A stretch of 64,000 nucleotides of DNA. It comes from Saccharopolyspora indica. GTDB taxonomy: Bacteria; Actinomycetota; Actinomycetes; Mycobacteriales; Pseudonocardiaceae. The notes beneath the pieces were generated by a model. The model was given only the letters and a program-made list of their open reading frames with translations. It did no database searches and was not told the origin of the DNA. Made by a program: the position numbers and the translations under genes. The DNA lies in assembly GCF_027853965.1 (NCBI RefSeq), contig NZ_JAQGLB010000018.1, forward strand, positions 119,922-183,921, read 5' to 3'. Below, piece after piece: positions 34,162-43,148 of the stretch. Numbering within the stretch: the stretch's first letter is position 1; every line of letters starts with the position of its first letter.

Positions 34162-35574
34162 ATGGCAGCAGCTTCGGAGCACGCCGACCTGATCGGCAGC
34201 GGGGTCACCGCGCTCGCGGCGCAGATCCGCGACGGCGGGCTGTCCAGCCGTGAGCTGGTCTCGGCTTGCCTGGCGCAGGCGGCGCACGACGAGCTCAACA
34301 CCCACATCACCATCGCCGAGGACGCCGCCCAGCGCGCCGGGGAACTCGACCGGCAGCTCGCCGAGCGCGGGCCGGTCGGGCCGCTGCATGGAGTTCCCGT
34401 CAGCCTCAAGGACAACTACACCACCTCGGGCACCAGGACCACCGGCGGAATGGCAGTGCTGCGGGACTGGGTGCCCGACACCGATGCCGCGGTGGTGCAG
34501 CGCTTGACCGGAGCCGGTGCGCTCGTGCTCGGCAAGACCAACATGCACGAGTACAGCTTCGGCATCACCTCGGACAACCCGCACTTCGGCCCGGTGCGCA
34601 ACCCGCACGACCCGGCGCGCAGCGCGGGCGGTTCCAGCGGCGGGTCCGGCGCTGCCGTCGCCGCCCGCATCGTGCCCGCCGCCATGGGCACCGACACCGG
34701 CGGCTCCGTGCGCATCCCGGCGGCGGTCTGCGGTGCGGTCGGGCTGAAGCCGACGCGCGACCGGCTGCCGCTGGAGGGCGTGCTGCGGGTGTCGGCGGGC
34801 TTCGACGTCGCCGGGCCGATCACCCGGGACGTCACCGATGCCGCGCTGCTGATGCACGTCCTCACCGGTGGCGAGACGGTGGCGCCGGGCGAGCTGCCCA
34901 CCGATCCCGCGGCGCTGCGCGGTGTCCGCATCGGTGTTCCGGTCGGCGACTACTGGGCGGACAACCACCCGGAGGTCGAGCGGCTGTACCGGGCAGCCGC
35001 GCAGCGGTTCGCCGATGCCGGTGCCGAGCTGCGGGAGGTCACCGTCGAGCACGCCGAGATCGGCAGCGAGACCGGGTTCCTGATCGCCACGCCGGAGGCG
35101 GTCGTGCTGGTGGCCGAGCTGTTCCGCGAGCGCGGGCTCGGTTCGATCGAGGAGCAGCTGGGCGGTTTCGGCGCCGACGTCGCCGCGCTGCTCGGCAGCC
35201 AGGTCGGCCCGGACGCCTCTCCGGTGCCCGCGCACGCCTACCTGACCGCGGTCGAGCAGACCGTGCCCGCCATCCGCCGCGGCTACCTGACCGCGCTGTC
35301 CGATGTGGACGTTCTGCTCACGCCCACCGCTCCCGCACCGGCGATCCCGCTGGCCCAGAGCGGCCTGATGCAGCACAACGGACGTCCGGCCGACCCGTTC
35401 CCGACCTTCGTCCGCTACACCTTCGGCGTCAGCGTGATCGGGCTCCCGGCGATCTCCGTCCCGGCGGGGCTCACCGGCGACGGGCTCCCGGTGGGAGTGC
35501 AGCTCATCGGCGCCCACCACGCCGAATCGGACCTGCTGCGCCTGGCCAGGGCGTTCGAGCTCACCGCGCGATGA
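34162..35574 (+). CDS. Amidase signature family amidase
   Basis: A 470-residue amidase of the AS family (GatA-like fold). The Ser-cisSer-Lys triad is visible: lysine in PVSLKDNYTTSG (residue ~82), the glycine-serine signature SAGGSSGGSGAAVAARI with the cis-serine, and the nucleophile serine in GTDTGGSVRIPAA. No gatB/gatC genes adjoin it, so it acts on free amides and not in Gln-tRNA synthesis. ATG 34162 has GGGAG upstream. It converges with the glutamine-synthetase-like gene with a 4-nt gap. Confidence 0.9.
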   Translation: MAAASEHADLIGSGVTALAAQIRDGGLSSRELVSACLAQAAHDELNTHITIAEDAAQRAGELDRQLAERGPVGPLHGVPVSLKDNYTTSGTRTTGGMAVLRDWVPDTDAAVVQRLTGAGALVLGKTNMHEYSFGITSDNPHFGPVRNPHDPARSAGGSSGGSGAAVAARIVPAAMGTDTGGSVRIPAAVCGAVGLKPTRDRLPLEGVLRVSAGFDVAGPITRDVTDAALLMHVLTGGETVAPGELPTDPAALRGVRIGVPVGDYWADNHPEVERLYRAAAQRFADAGAELREVTVEHAEIGSETGFLIATPEAVVLVAELFRERGLGSIEEQLGGFGADVAALLGSQVGPDASPVPAHAYLTAVEQTVPAIRRGYLTALSDVDVLLTPTAPAPAIPLAQSGLMQHNGRPADPFPTFVRYTFGVSVIGLPAISVPAGLTGDGLPVGVQLIGAHHAESDLLRLARAFELTAR

Positions 35575-35578
35575 TGGC

Positions 35579-36952
35579 TCACCAGCGCCAGCGGGTGGCG
35601 GCGGCGATCTCCGCCGGGTCGGCGTCGGCGTAGCGCTCGGCTTCGGCGCGGCGGACGGTCAGCATCGCGTCGTGCAGCTCCGGCCCCATCGCCTCGGCCA
35701 GCACCGCCGATTCGGCCAGGGCGTCGGCTGCTTCGGCCGCGTTCGTGGGCAGTCGGCGGATTCCGGCCGCGGTTCGGTCGTGCTCGTCCAGCGTCGCCGG
35801 GTCTCCTGCGACCTCCGCCGGCAGCCGGAGCTTTTCGCGCACACCCGCAAGACCGGCCGCGAGCACCGCTCCGACCGCGAGGTAGGGGTTCGAGGTGGCG
35901 TCGAAGCACTTCACCTCGACGTTGGCCGCCCACTCCTGGGTCCCGGTCGTCCCGGTGATCAGCCGCAACGCCGCCTCGCGCGCCTCACGACCCCACACCT
36001 GCCACACCCCGGCCCAGCGGGACGGCTCCAGGCGCAGGAAGCTCGCCGGGTTGCCCGCGCCGATGGCCAGCAGCGCGGGGAGTTCCCGCAGGATCCCGGC
36101 CAGGAACGACTCCCCCGCCGGGCGCAGCCCGTGCGGACCGCTCCCACCGGCGAACAGGTTCCCGTCCGCATCGCGCACCGACAGGTGCAGGTGCCCGCCG
36201 GAGCCAGCGCCACCGGGCACCAGGCACGGGGCGAAGCTGGCCCGCCAGCCGTGCCGCCGCGACACCACGCGCACGGTGTGCCGCACCAGAACCGCGTCGT
36301 CGGCCGCGGTGACCGGGTCGGTCGCCGCCACCGAGAGCTCGACCTGGCCGAGCGCGTACTCGGGGTGGAACTGCTGGACCTGCAGACCCTGGCCGCGCAG
36401 GGCGGCGACGAGCTCGCGCGCGTAGTCGGCGGTGGCCTCCAGCCGAATCTGGCTGTAGGCGGGGCCGTCGAAGGCCGGGACGAACTCCTCCGAGTCTGGC
36501 TGCCCCAGCGCCCATTCGTGCTCGAAAGCCGCACGGGCCGTCAGCCCGGCGGCCGCGACGTCCCGGACCTGCCGTGCGGCGAACGCCCGCTGGCAGCCGA
36601 CGAACCGGCCGCCGTCCTGGGTGAACTTGTCGGCGGGCGCCCAGGCCCACCCGGGCATCGCCGCCAACCGCACCAGCCGGTCCAGGTCCGGCACCAGGCG
36701 CAGATCGCCGTCCGGCCCGCCCAGGTAGCGGCCGCGCACCATCACGTCGTCGAAGGTGAACGTCTCGAAGCAGGGCGAGGCCCCGACCCCGAACCGCGCC
36801 GCATCGGACAGCCGGTCCAGCGGCACCGCCTTGACCCGCACGTTCCCCGCGTTGTCCACAAAGGACACCTCGACCAGCTCCACGCCGTCGAGGCGCAACT
36901 GCGCGACATCGACCATCCCGGCCGGCTCGGACACCGGAATCCGATCACCCAT
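35579..36952 (-). CDS. Glutamine synthetase family protein (FluG/GlnA4-like)
   Basis: A 457-residue glutamine-synthetase-like ligase. The N-terminal beta-grasp has VELVEVSFVDNAGNVRVKAV, and the catalytic domain has EFVPAFDGPAYSQIRL-type strands, QFHPEYALGQVELSVAA (glutamate ligands), FAPCLVPGGAGSGGHLHLSV (His loop) and a distal VEVKCFDATSNPYLA arm. It lacks the adenylylation tyrosine loop of GlnA-I, so it probably forms gamma-glutamyl conjugates of amines, as GlnA4-type enzymes or FluG do. The ATG at 36952 was used; the longer frame to 36976 has no ribosome site. It overlaps no gene and converges with the amidase. Confidence 0.82.
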   Translation of the reverse strand: MGDRIPVSEPAGMVDVAQLRLDGVELVEVSFVDNAGNVRVKAVPLDRLSDAARFGVGASPCFETFTFDDVMVRGRYLGGPDGDLRLVPDLDRLVRLAAMPGWAWAPADKFTQDGGRFVGCQRAFAARQVRDVAAAGLTARAAFEHEWALGQPDSEEFVPAFDGPAYSQIRLEATADYARELVAALRGQGLQVQQFHPEYALGQVELSVAATDPVTAADDAVLVRHTVRVVSRRHGWRASFAPCLVPGGAGSGGHLHLSVRDADGNLFAGGSGPHGLRPAGESFLAGILRELPALLAIGAGNPASFLRLEPSRWAGVWQVWGREAREAALRLITGTTGTQEWAANVEVKCFDATSNPYLAVGAVLAAGLAGVREKLRLPAEVAGDPATLDEHDRTAAGIRRLPTNAAEAADALAESAVLAEAMGPELHDAMLTVRRAEAERYADADPAEIAAATRWRW

Positions 36953-37086
36953 CCCACCACGGTAGCGCCGGAACACCGCGATTTCGCGAGAACTCGACCG
37001 TCACCCGGGTGAACGTCAACATCGGAGGCCGGTGATCAGTAGGCTCGTGCCACGGAGGTCCGGGCAGCGAGATCGGAGTGGTTGGC

Positions 37087-37572
37087 GTGCCGGAGGTTGT
37101 CGTTCACCTGCTGTGCGGACTGAACGGCGGGGGGAAGACGACGTACGCCCGGCATCTCGCCGAGCAGTTGCCCGCCGTCCGATTCGGGCTGGATGAATGG
37201 ATGCTGCGCCTCTACCCGCACCGGTACGACACCGCCGAGTACGCGATGCGAGCCGAGGTGTGCAAGGAGCTGATCTGGGAGACGGCGCTGCAGGTACTGC
37301 GCACCGGTACCGACGTGGTGCTGGACTGGAACCAGTGGAGCAGGGCACGCCGGGCGCAGTGGCGCGCACGCGCCATGGATGCAGGCTTCGCCGTGCGCCT
37401 GCACTACGTCCGGGTACCTCTGGAGACAGCTGTGGCACGCGCCGAGGCGAGGACCGCCGATGGTGAGCCCGGAGCGCACCCTCTCGATGCGGCCGCCGTA
37501 CGTCACCTCGCGTCGATCTTCGAGTCGCCCGCTGTCGATGAAGGGCTACCGATGATCGTCATCGACGGCTGA
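37087..37572 (+). CDS. Small P-loop kinase-like ATPase
   Basis: A 161-residue protein with Walker A in LCGLNGGGKTTYARHLAEQ (residues ~8-26), a DEWMLRLYP acidic patch and VLDWNQWSRARRAQW. This plan resembles small nucleoside/sugar kinases and zeta-toxin-like ATPases of the AAA_33 type found in many actinomycetes. GTG 37087 was chosen because GGAG lies 8 nt upstream; GTG 37078 is in frame. It is a single gene, with no antitoxin-like partner next to it, so a stand-alone kinase for a small molecule is more likely than a toxin. Confidence 0.72.
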   Translation: MPEVVVHLLCGLNGGGKTTYARHLAEQLPAVRFGLDEWMLRLYPHRYDTAEYAMRAEVCKELIWETALQVLRTGTDVVLDWNQWSRARRAQWRARAMDAGFAVRLHYVRVPLETAVARAEARTADGEPGAHPLDAAAVRHLASIFESPAVDEGLPMIVIDG

Positions 37573-37670
37573 GAACTGTCCGAACCTCGCTCTAGGCGGC
37601 TCCGGCACCGCAGGGCCGCCCGACCGCGGTTCTCACGAGATCGACCCACCACTCCAGGCAGCGGAGGTCG

Positions 37671-38303
37671 TCAGAGGCCGAGGCGCTGGCGTTCGGGAAA
37701 GTACCAGCGCATGACCTTGCGGAGGTTGTCGGAGTCGGGGCGCGCCCAGTTGCGCATCAGCTCCGCGCCGAAGGAGATCGCGGTGACCGGCCGCGCGCCG
37801 GCCGCGATCATGCGGTCGAACGCGCGCTCGTGCGCCACCGGGCTGATCCCGCCGACCGCGTCGGCCACCGGGTGGACGTCGTAGCCCGCGGCGAGCATGT
37901 CGAGGGTCGGGTAGGTCAGGCAGACCTCGGTCCAGAGCCCGGCGATGACCACCTTGCGGCGCCGCGAGCTCTCGATCGCCTCGTGGAAGTCGGGGTCCTC
38001 CCAGGCGTTGACGCCGGTGCGGTCGATCTCCTCGACGCCCGGCAGCTCGTCGCGGATCAGCTGCGCGGTGCCCTCGTTCACGCCCATGTCGACCCCGACC
38101 GTGGAGAGCACGACCGGCACTCCGTAGGCCGTGGCCAGCTTGCACACCGCGACCACGTTCAGGTCGATCTCCTCGCGGGTGCTGGAGGTGATCGTCGCGT
38201 ACTGCTCGGGCTGGTAGTCGATCAGCGCGACGATGCAGTTCTCGGGCGTGAGCAGGTGGTCGGTCCGGGGATCACGTCGGGGCTCGGGCTCGGTCTTGGC
38301 CAT
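37671..38303 (-). CDS. Isochorismatase-family cysteine hydrolase
   Basis: A 210-residue hydrolase of the isochorismatase fold, closest in pattern to YcaC-type proteins. The catalytic Asp is in CIVALIDYQPEQ, the Lys in RRKVVIAGLWTE, and the Cys in WTEVCLTYPTLD. ATG 38303 is favoured by AGGGAG about 6 nt upstream over ATG 38309. Physiological substrates of this group are uncertain. It is divergent from the alpha/beta hydrolase gene across 150 bp. Confidence 0.87.
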   Translation of the reverse strand: MAKTEPEPRRDPRTDHLLTPENCIVALIDYQPEQYATITSSTREEIDLNVVAVCKLATAYGVPVVLSTVGVDMGVNEGTAQLIRDELPGVEEIDRTGVNAWEDPDFHEAIESSRRRKVVIAGLWTEVCLTYPTLDMLAAGYDVHPVADAVGGISPVAHERAFDRMIAAGARPVTAISFGAELMRNWARPDSDNLRKVMRWYFPERQRLGL

Positions 38304-38456
38304 GGCCATCTCCCTTCGGGCGCGGAGGTCACCGACTCGCACGGCCAAGAGAGGTCTACCCCGCAACGGGAGGCGCAAACGGGATTCCGCGCGGCCTGCG
38401 AGCGGATCGCGTCCCGCGTAGCGTCGTTCGGCGCACATCGCGATTGGGGGGATCTC

Positions 38457-39155
38457 ATGTCGGAACGACCGACGATCGTGCTCGTGCACGGTTTCTGGGG
38501 AGGTGCCGCGCACTGGGCGAACGTCATCGTCGAGCTCGACCAGCGCGGGTACCGCTCGATTCGCGCGGTCGAGAATCCGCTGACGTCGCTCGCCGAGGAC
38601 GCCGAGCGAACCCGCAAGATGGTCGACCAGGTGAACGGTCCCGTCGTGCTGGTGGGCCACTCCTACGGCGGTGCGGTGATCACCGAGGCCGGTGACCTCC
38701 CCGGCGTCACCGGCCTGGTCTACGTCGCCGCGTTCGCACCGGACGCCGGGGAGAGCCCGGGGCAGCTCAGCCAGGAGATGCCGCCGGAGGCGATCCAGAA
38801 CCTCGACCAGGACTCGGACGGCTACCTCTGGATCAGGCAGGACAAGTTCCGCGAGAGCTTCTGCCAGGACCTGCCCGAGAACGAGGCCCTGGTCATGGCC
38901 GTCACCCAGAAGGCCCCGCTGGCCTCGACCTTCGGCGACACCGTGAGCGCCCCGGCGTGGCGGAACAAGCCCACCTGGTACCAGGTCTCGGCGAACGACC
39001 GGATGATCGCCCCGGACAACGAGCGGCGCATGGCGCAGCGGATGTCGCCGCGCCGCACCGTCGAACTCGAGACCGGCCACGCGTCCCTGGCCTCGCAGCC
39101 GGTAGCCGTGGCCGACCTGATCGAGGAGGCCGCCAAGGACGCGACCGGTTCGTGA
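38457..39155 (+). CDS. Alpha/beta-fold hydrolase
   Basis: A 232-residue alpha/beta hydrolase of the Hbl/esterase-like group: oxyanion loop LVHGFWGGAAHW, nucleophile elbow GHSYGG (residues ~67-72), the aspartate in VSANDRMIAP, and the histidine in LETGHASLASQP. The substrate is unknown; related proteins are annotated as salicylate-esterase-like or EstC hydrolases. ATG 38457 follows a purine-rich GGGGGGAT sequence. A GC-rich imperfect hairpin follows the stop. Confidence 0.87.
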   Translation: MSERPTIVLVHGFWGGAAHWANVIVELDQRGYRSIRAVENPLTSLAEDAERTRKMVDQVNGPVVLVGHSYGGAVITEAGDLPGVTGLVYVAAFAPDAGESPGQLSQEMPPEAIQNLDQDSDGYLWIRQDKFRESFCQDLPENEALVMAVTQKAPLASTFGDTVSAPAWRNKPTWYQVSANDRMIAPDNERRMAQRMSPRRTVELETGHASLASQPVAVADLIEEAAKDATGS

Positions 39156-39201
39156 CGGCCCGCCCCAGCGCGGCGGAAGCGCGCCGGGGCGGGCGGCCGT
39201 C
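39154..39201. terminator. Terminator between alpha/beta hydrolase and FMN reductase
   Basis: GACGGCC-CGCCCC...GCGC pairs imperfectly with the complementary arms up to 39201 in the gap of convergent genes. The stem starts inside the first gene's stop codon and ends within the second gene's stop codon. Confidence 0.6.
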
Positions 39202-39799
39202 AGTTCTGGGCCATCAGCTGCTCGAAGGGGACGACGTCCTCGAAGGGATCGGGCCGGGAGGTCGCCGGGCGGGCGGCGATCAGGGCCGCGAACTCGGCCG
39301 CCGCGCGGTCGATGCGGTCGGCCAGCGCGGTGCCGTCGCCACCGTTGCCCCAGTCCTCCGACGCCGCGTAGACCGCCGTCGGCACCACGACCGCGCGCAG
39401 GTAGCTGAACATCGGGCGCATCGCGTGCTCCAGCGCCAGCGAGTGGCGCGGCGAGCCACCCGTGGCACCGATCAGCACCGGTTTGCCCTGCAGCGACTCG
39501 TTGTCCAGCACGTCGAAGAACGACTTGAACAAGCCGCTGTAGGAGGCCTGGAAGATCGGTGTCACCGCGATCAGCCCGTCGGCCGCCGCCACCTCGTCGA
39601 GCACCTCGCGCAGCTCGGTGCCCGGGAACCCGGTGACCAGGTTGTCGGCCACGTCCTTGGCGTGGTCGCGCAGCTCCACCACCCGGGTGCGCACCGGCAG
39701 TTCCCGCTCGGTGGCCGCCGCCAGCCGGTCGGCCAGCAACCTGGTCGACGACGGCTGGCTCAGCCCGGCCGAGACCACGACCAGCTTCCGCTCGGTCAT
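39200..39799 (-). CDS. NADPH-dependent FMN reductase (CE1759-like)
   Basis: A 199-residue flavodoxin-fold reductase. LVVVSAGLSQPSSTRLLADRLA binds the FMN phosphate, and VTPIFQASYSGLFKSFFDVL and GKPVLIGATGGSPRHSLALEHAM are the family's second and third flavin loops. Its ATG overlaps the stop codon of the upstream luciferase-like monooxygenase gene (ATGA), so it supplies reduced FMN to that enzyme. The pair corresponds to the CE1758/CE1759 families named from Corynebacterium efficiens. Confidence 0.88.
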   Translation of the reverse strand: MTERKLVVVSAGLSQPSSTRLLADRLAAATERELPVRTRVVELRDHAKDVADNLVTGFPGTELREVLDEVAAADGLIAVTPIFQASYSGLFKSFFDVLDNESLQGKPVLIGATGGSPRHSLALEHAMRPMFSYLRAVVVPTAVYAASEDWGNGGDGTALADRIDRAAAEFAALIAARPATSRPDPFEDVVPFEQLMAQN

Positions 39800-40911
39800 T
39801 CCGCCACCCCTGCCTTCGCCGTGTCCTTCGCGTCCTTCTCGTTCTTCGCGGCCAGCAGGGAGGCGTGCGTCGGCGCCTCCGGGACGTGGCTGGGCCGCAG
39901 CCCTGCGAACTCCTTGCGCAGCACCGGGACGACCTCCTCGCCGAGCAGGTCCAGCTGCTCCAGCACCGTCTTCAGCGGCAGCCCGGCGTGGTCCATCAGG
40001 AACAGCTGGCGCTGGTAGTCGCCGACGTACTCGCGGAAGCCCAGCGTCCGGTCGATGACCTCCTGCGGGCTGCCCACGGTCAGCGGGGTCTGCTCGGTGA
40101 ACTCCTCCAGCGACGGCCCGCCGCCGTAGACCGGCGCGTGGTCGAAGTACGGCCGGAACTCGCGCACCGCGTCCTGGGAGTTCTTGCGCATGAACACCTG
40201 GCCGCCCAGGCCGACGATCGCCTGGTCCGCCGAGCCGTGCCCGTAGTGCTCGAAGCGCCGCCGGTACAGCTCGACCATCCGCTGGGTGTGCTGCGCGGGC
40301 CAGAAGATGTTGTTGTGGAAGAAGCCGTCGCCGTAGTAGGCGGCCTGCTCGGCGATCTCCGGGCTGCGGATGGAGCCGTGCCAGACGAACGGCGGCACGT
40401 CGTCCAGCGGGCGCGGTGTGGAGGTGAAGCCCTGCAGCGGGGTGCGGAACTTGCCCTCCCAGTCCACCACGTCCTCGCGCCACAACCGGTGCAGCAGGTG
40501 GTAGTTCTCGATCGCCAGCGGGATGCCCTGGCGGATGTCCTGGCCGAACCACGGGTACACCGGGCCGGTGTTGCCGCGCCCCATCATCAGGTCCACCCGG
40601 CCGCCTGCCAGGTGCTGCAGCATCGCGAAGTCCTCGGCGATCTTCACCGGGTCGTTGGTGGTGATCAGCGTGGTCGAGGTGGACAGGATCAGCCGCTCGG
40701 TGCGGGCCGCCACGTAGCCGAGCATGGTGGTCGGCGAGGACGGCACGAAGGGCGGGTTGTGGTGCTCGCCGGTGGCGAAGACGTCCAGCCCCACCTCCTC
40801 GGCCTTCAGCGCGATCCGCACCATGGCCTTGATCCGCTCGGCCTCGGTGGGCGTGCGGCCGGTGGTCGGGTCCGCGGTGACGTCACCGACCGAGAAGATT
40901 CCGAACTGCAT
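39796..40911 (-). CDS. LLM-class FMN-dependent monooxygenase (CE1758-like)
   Basis: A 371-residue luciferase-like monooxygenase: MQFGIFSVGDVT, VFATGEHHNPPF, STTLITTNDPVKIAEDFAML, DLMMGRGNTGPVYPWFG and PFVWHGSIRSPEIAEQAAYYG match the bacterial luciferase-type TIM barrel and the CE1758 subfamily. It should use FMNH2 from the coupled reductase to oxygenate an unknown substrate. The ATG at 40911 has GAGGGAG 5 nt upstream. The longer frame to 40959 is not needed. Confidence 0.9.
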   Translation of the reverse strand: MQFGIFSVGDVTADPTTGRTPTEAERIKAMVRIALKAEEVGLDVFATGEHHNPPFVPSSPTTMLGYVAARTERLILSTSTTLITTNDPVKIAEDFAMLQHLAGGRVDLMMGRGNTGPVYPWFGQDIRQGIPLAIENYHLLHRLWREDVVDWEGKFRTPLQGFTSTPRPLDDVPPFVWHGSIRSPEIAEQAAYYGDGFFHNNIFWPAQHTQRMVELYRRRFEHYGHGSADQAIVGLGGQVFMRKNSQDAVREFRPYFDHAPVYGGGPSLEEFTEQTPLTVGSPQEVIDRTLGFREYVGDYQRQLFLMDHAGLPLKTVLEQLDLLGEEVVPVLRKEFAGLRPSHVPEAPTHASLLAAKNEKDAKDTAKAGVAE

Positions 40912-41300
40912 GTCAGCTCCCTCGCTGGCCAGATCCCGCCCCTTTAGTACGAGATTCAACTACTTCCGAGAACGATTCTTCCCTACGAGCTATTCCTGGC
41001 GCCAGCCCACCCCGCCGGGACGCACGTCACAGCCGGTGCCCGACACGCCCCCGCATGTCGGCACCGGCGGAGCCGGGGGCAGCCACCCGACCTGAGTACG
41101 ATCACCTTCGTCTTTGAAGCGGCGCAGCCGCTTGGCCCACCTTCGGCGCTCGCACCGCCGCGGGTTCTCAGCGTTCACCTGGCGAGGACAGCCCGAGCGT
41201 GTATTGGGCATACATAAGTCCGGAATCCCGGAGTCCAGGCGGGCGCTGAGGTTCCGCTACCCGCACCGCCACGCAACGTGACCCCAGGAGGACCTCTAAG
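40912..41300. other. Intergenic region upstream of recQ
   Basis: About 390 bp without a gene. It contains copy 2 of the 27-bp dispersed repeat (41242-41268), a related partial motif (GCGGGTTCTCAGCG, about 41160-41174) and a palindromic GCGGCGCAGCCGC sequence near 41120. The recQ ribosome site AGGAGG is at 41286-41291. Confidence 0.5.
41242..41268 (-). repeat. Dispersed 27-bp repeat, copy 2
   Basis: The reverse complement of this segment equals 1714-1740 at 26 of 27 positions. It stands 33 bp upstream of recQ. Confidence 0.6.
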
Positions 41301-43148
41301 ATGCGCGCCGTGGCTTCCCCCGATCTCTTGACCGATGCGCAGCAGGTCCTCCAGCGGGTGTTCGGCTACGACTCCTTCCGCGGCTCGCAGCAGGAGATCG
41401 TCGAGCAGGTCATCGGTGGCGGCGATGCGCTGGTGCTGATGCCCACCGGTGGCGGCAAGTCGCTGTGCTACCAGATCCCGGCGCTGGTCCGGCCGGGCGT
41501 CGGGGTCGTCGTCTCGCCGCTGATCGCGCTGATGCAGGACCAGGTGGACGCGCTCAACGAGCTCGGCGTGCAGGCCGGGTTCCTCAACTCCACCCAGACC
41601 TACGAGCAGCGCCGCCGCACCGAGCAGGCGTTCGCCTCCGGCGAGCTCGACCTGCTCTACCTCGCACCGGAACGGCTCAACCTGGACTCGACGCTGGAGC
41701 TGCTCGGCCGCGGCGAGGTCTCGCTGTTCGCCATCGACGAGGCGCACTGCGTGGCGCAGTGGGGCCACGACTTCCGGCCCGACTACCTGAACCTGTCGGT
41801 GCTGCACGAGCGCTGGCCGGAGGTGCCGCGCATCGCGCTGACCGCCACCGCCACCCCGGCGACCCGCCAGGAGATCGCCACCCGGCTGGAGCTGACCGAG
41901 GCCCGCCACTTCGTCGCCGACTTCGACCGGCCCAACATCCAGTACCGGATCGTGCCGAAGAACGACCCGCGCAAGCAGCTGCTGCAGTTCCTGCGCAGCG
42001 AGCACGCCGGGGACGCGGGCATCGTCTACCGGCTCTCCCGCGCCGAGGTGGAGCGGACCGCGGAGTTCCTGGTCGCCAACGGCATCGACGCGCTGCCCTA
42101 CCACGCCGGTCTCGACAAGGAGGTCCGCGCGCGGCACCAGGCGCGGTTCCTGCGCGAGGAAGGCCTGGTGATGGTGGCGACCATCGCCTTCGGGATGGGC
42201 ATCGACAAGCCCGACGTGCGCTTCGTCGCGCACCTCGACCTGCCCAAGTCCGTCGAGGGCTACTACCAGGAGACCGGCCGCGCGGGCCGCGACGGGCAGC
42301 CCTCCACCGCCTGGATGGCCTACGGCCTGCAGGACGTGGTGCAGCAGCGCAAGCTGATCGACCTCTCCGACGGCGGCGAGGCCCACCGCCGCACGCTGTC
42401 CCGGCACCTGGACTCGATGCTGGCGCTGTGCGAGACGGTGAGCTGCCGCCGCACCCAGCTGCTCGCCTACTTCGGCCAGGACACCCCGGTGGCCTGCCAG
42501 AACTGCGACACCTGCCTGAGCCCGCCGGAGTCCTGGGACGGCACGGTCGCCGCGCAGAAGCTGCTGTCGACCGTGGTCCGGCTCGACCGCGAGCGCAACC
42601 AGCGGTTCGGCGCCGGGCAGGTCATCGACATCCTGCGCGGCAAGAAGACCCCGAAGGTCGAGCAGTTCCGGCACGACTCGCTGAGCGTGTTCGGGGTCGG
42701 CGCCGACATCAGCGACAACGAGTGGCGCAGCGTGATCCGGCAGCTGCTCGCGCAGCGCCTGCTCTCCGTCGAGGGCGACTACGGCACGCTGGTGCTCACC
42801 GAATCCAGCGGCGAGGTGCTGCGCCGGGAAGATCCGCGCCAGGTCCTGCTGCGCACCGAGCCCAAGCGCGTCGCATCGGCGCCCAAGACCAAGACCGCCA
42901 AGGCCGCCCCGCAGGAGATGCCCGCCGAGGCCGAGCCGGTCTTCCAGAAGCTGCGCGCCTGGCGGCTGGCCACCGCGCGCGAAGAGGGCAAAGCGCCGTT
43001 CATCATCTTCCACGACGCGACGCTGCGGCAGATCGCCGCGGTCCGGCCCACCACGCTGGACGAGCTCGGCGGCATCAGCGGCATCGGCGAGCAGAAGCTC
43101 AACAAGTACGGCCAAGCGGTTCTGGAAGCCCTCGCCGCGGAGGAGTGA
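41301..43148 (+). CDS. recQ: ATP-dependent DNA helicase RecQ
   Basis: A 615-residue RecQ helicase. Walker A is MPTGGGKS (residues 47-54), the DEAH box is at 146-149 (AIDEAHCVAQWGHDFRP), and the helicase C domain has VATIAFGMGIDKPDVRFVAHLDLPKS and ETGRAGRDG. The zinc cluster is C-RRTQLLAYFGQ...CQNCDTC, followed by a winged-helix RQC domain and an HRDC domain from ~525 (FQKLRAWRLATAREEG). It unwinds DNA structures in recombination and repair. Length is the family norm. Confidence 0.95.
   Translation: MRAVASPDLLTDAQQVLQRVFGYDSFRGSQQEIVEQVIGGGDALVLMPTGGGKSLCYQIPALVRPGVGVVVSPLIALMQDQVDALNELGVQAGFLNSTQTYEQRRRTEQAFASGELDLLYLAPERLNLDSTLELLGRGEVSLFAIDEAHCVAQWGHDFRPDYLNLSVLHERWPEVPRIALTATATPATRQEIATRLELTEARHFVADFDRPNIQYRIVPKNDPRKQLLQFLRSEHAGDAGIVYRLSRAEVERTAEFLVANGIDALPYHAGLDKEVRARHQARFLREEGLVMVATIAFGMGIDKPDVRFVAHLDLPKSVEGYYQETGRAGRDGQPSTAWMAYGLQDVVQQRKLIDLSDGGEAHRRTLSRHLDSMLALCETVSCRRTQLLAYFGQDTPVACQNCDTCLSPPESWDGTVAAQKLLSTVVRLDRERNQRFGAGQVIDILRGKKTPKVEQFRHDSLSVFGVGADISDNEWRSVIRQLLAQRLLSVEGDYGTLVLTESSGEVLRREDPRQVLLRTEPKRVASAPKTKTAKAAPQEMPAEAEPVFQKLRAWRLATAREEGKAPFIIFHDATLRQIAAVRPTTLDELGGISGIGEQKLNKYGQAVLEALAAEE

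Noticed and set aside
37087..37572. Toxin of a toxin-antitoxin pair (zeta-type)
   Set aside because: Only a single kinase-like ATPase gene is present, with no small antitoxin gene beside it.
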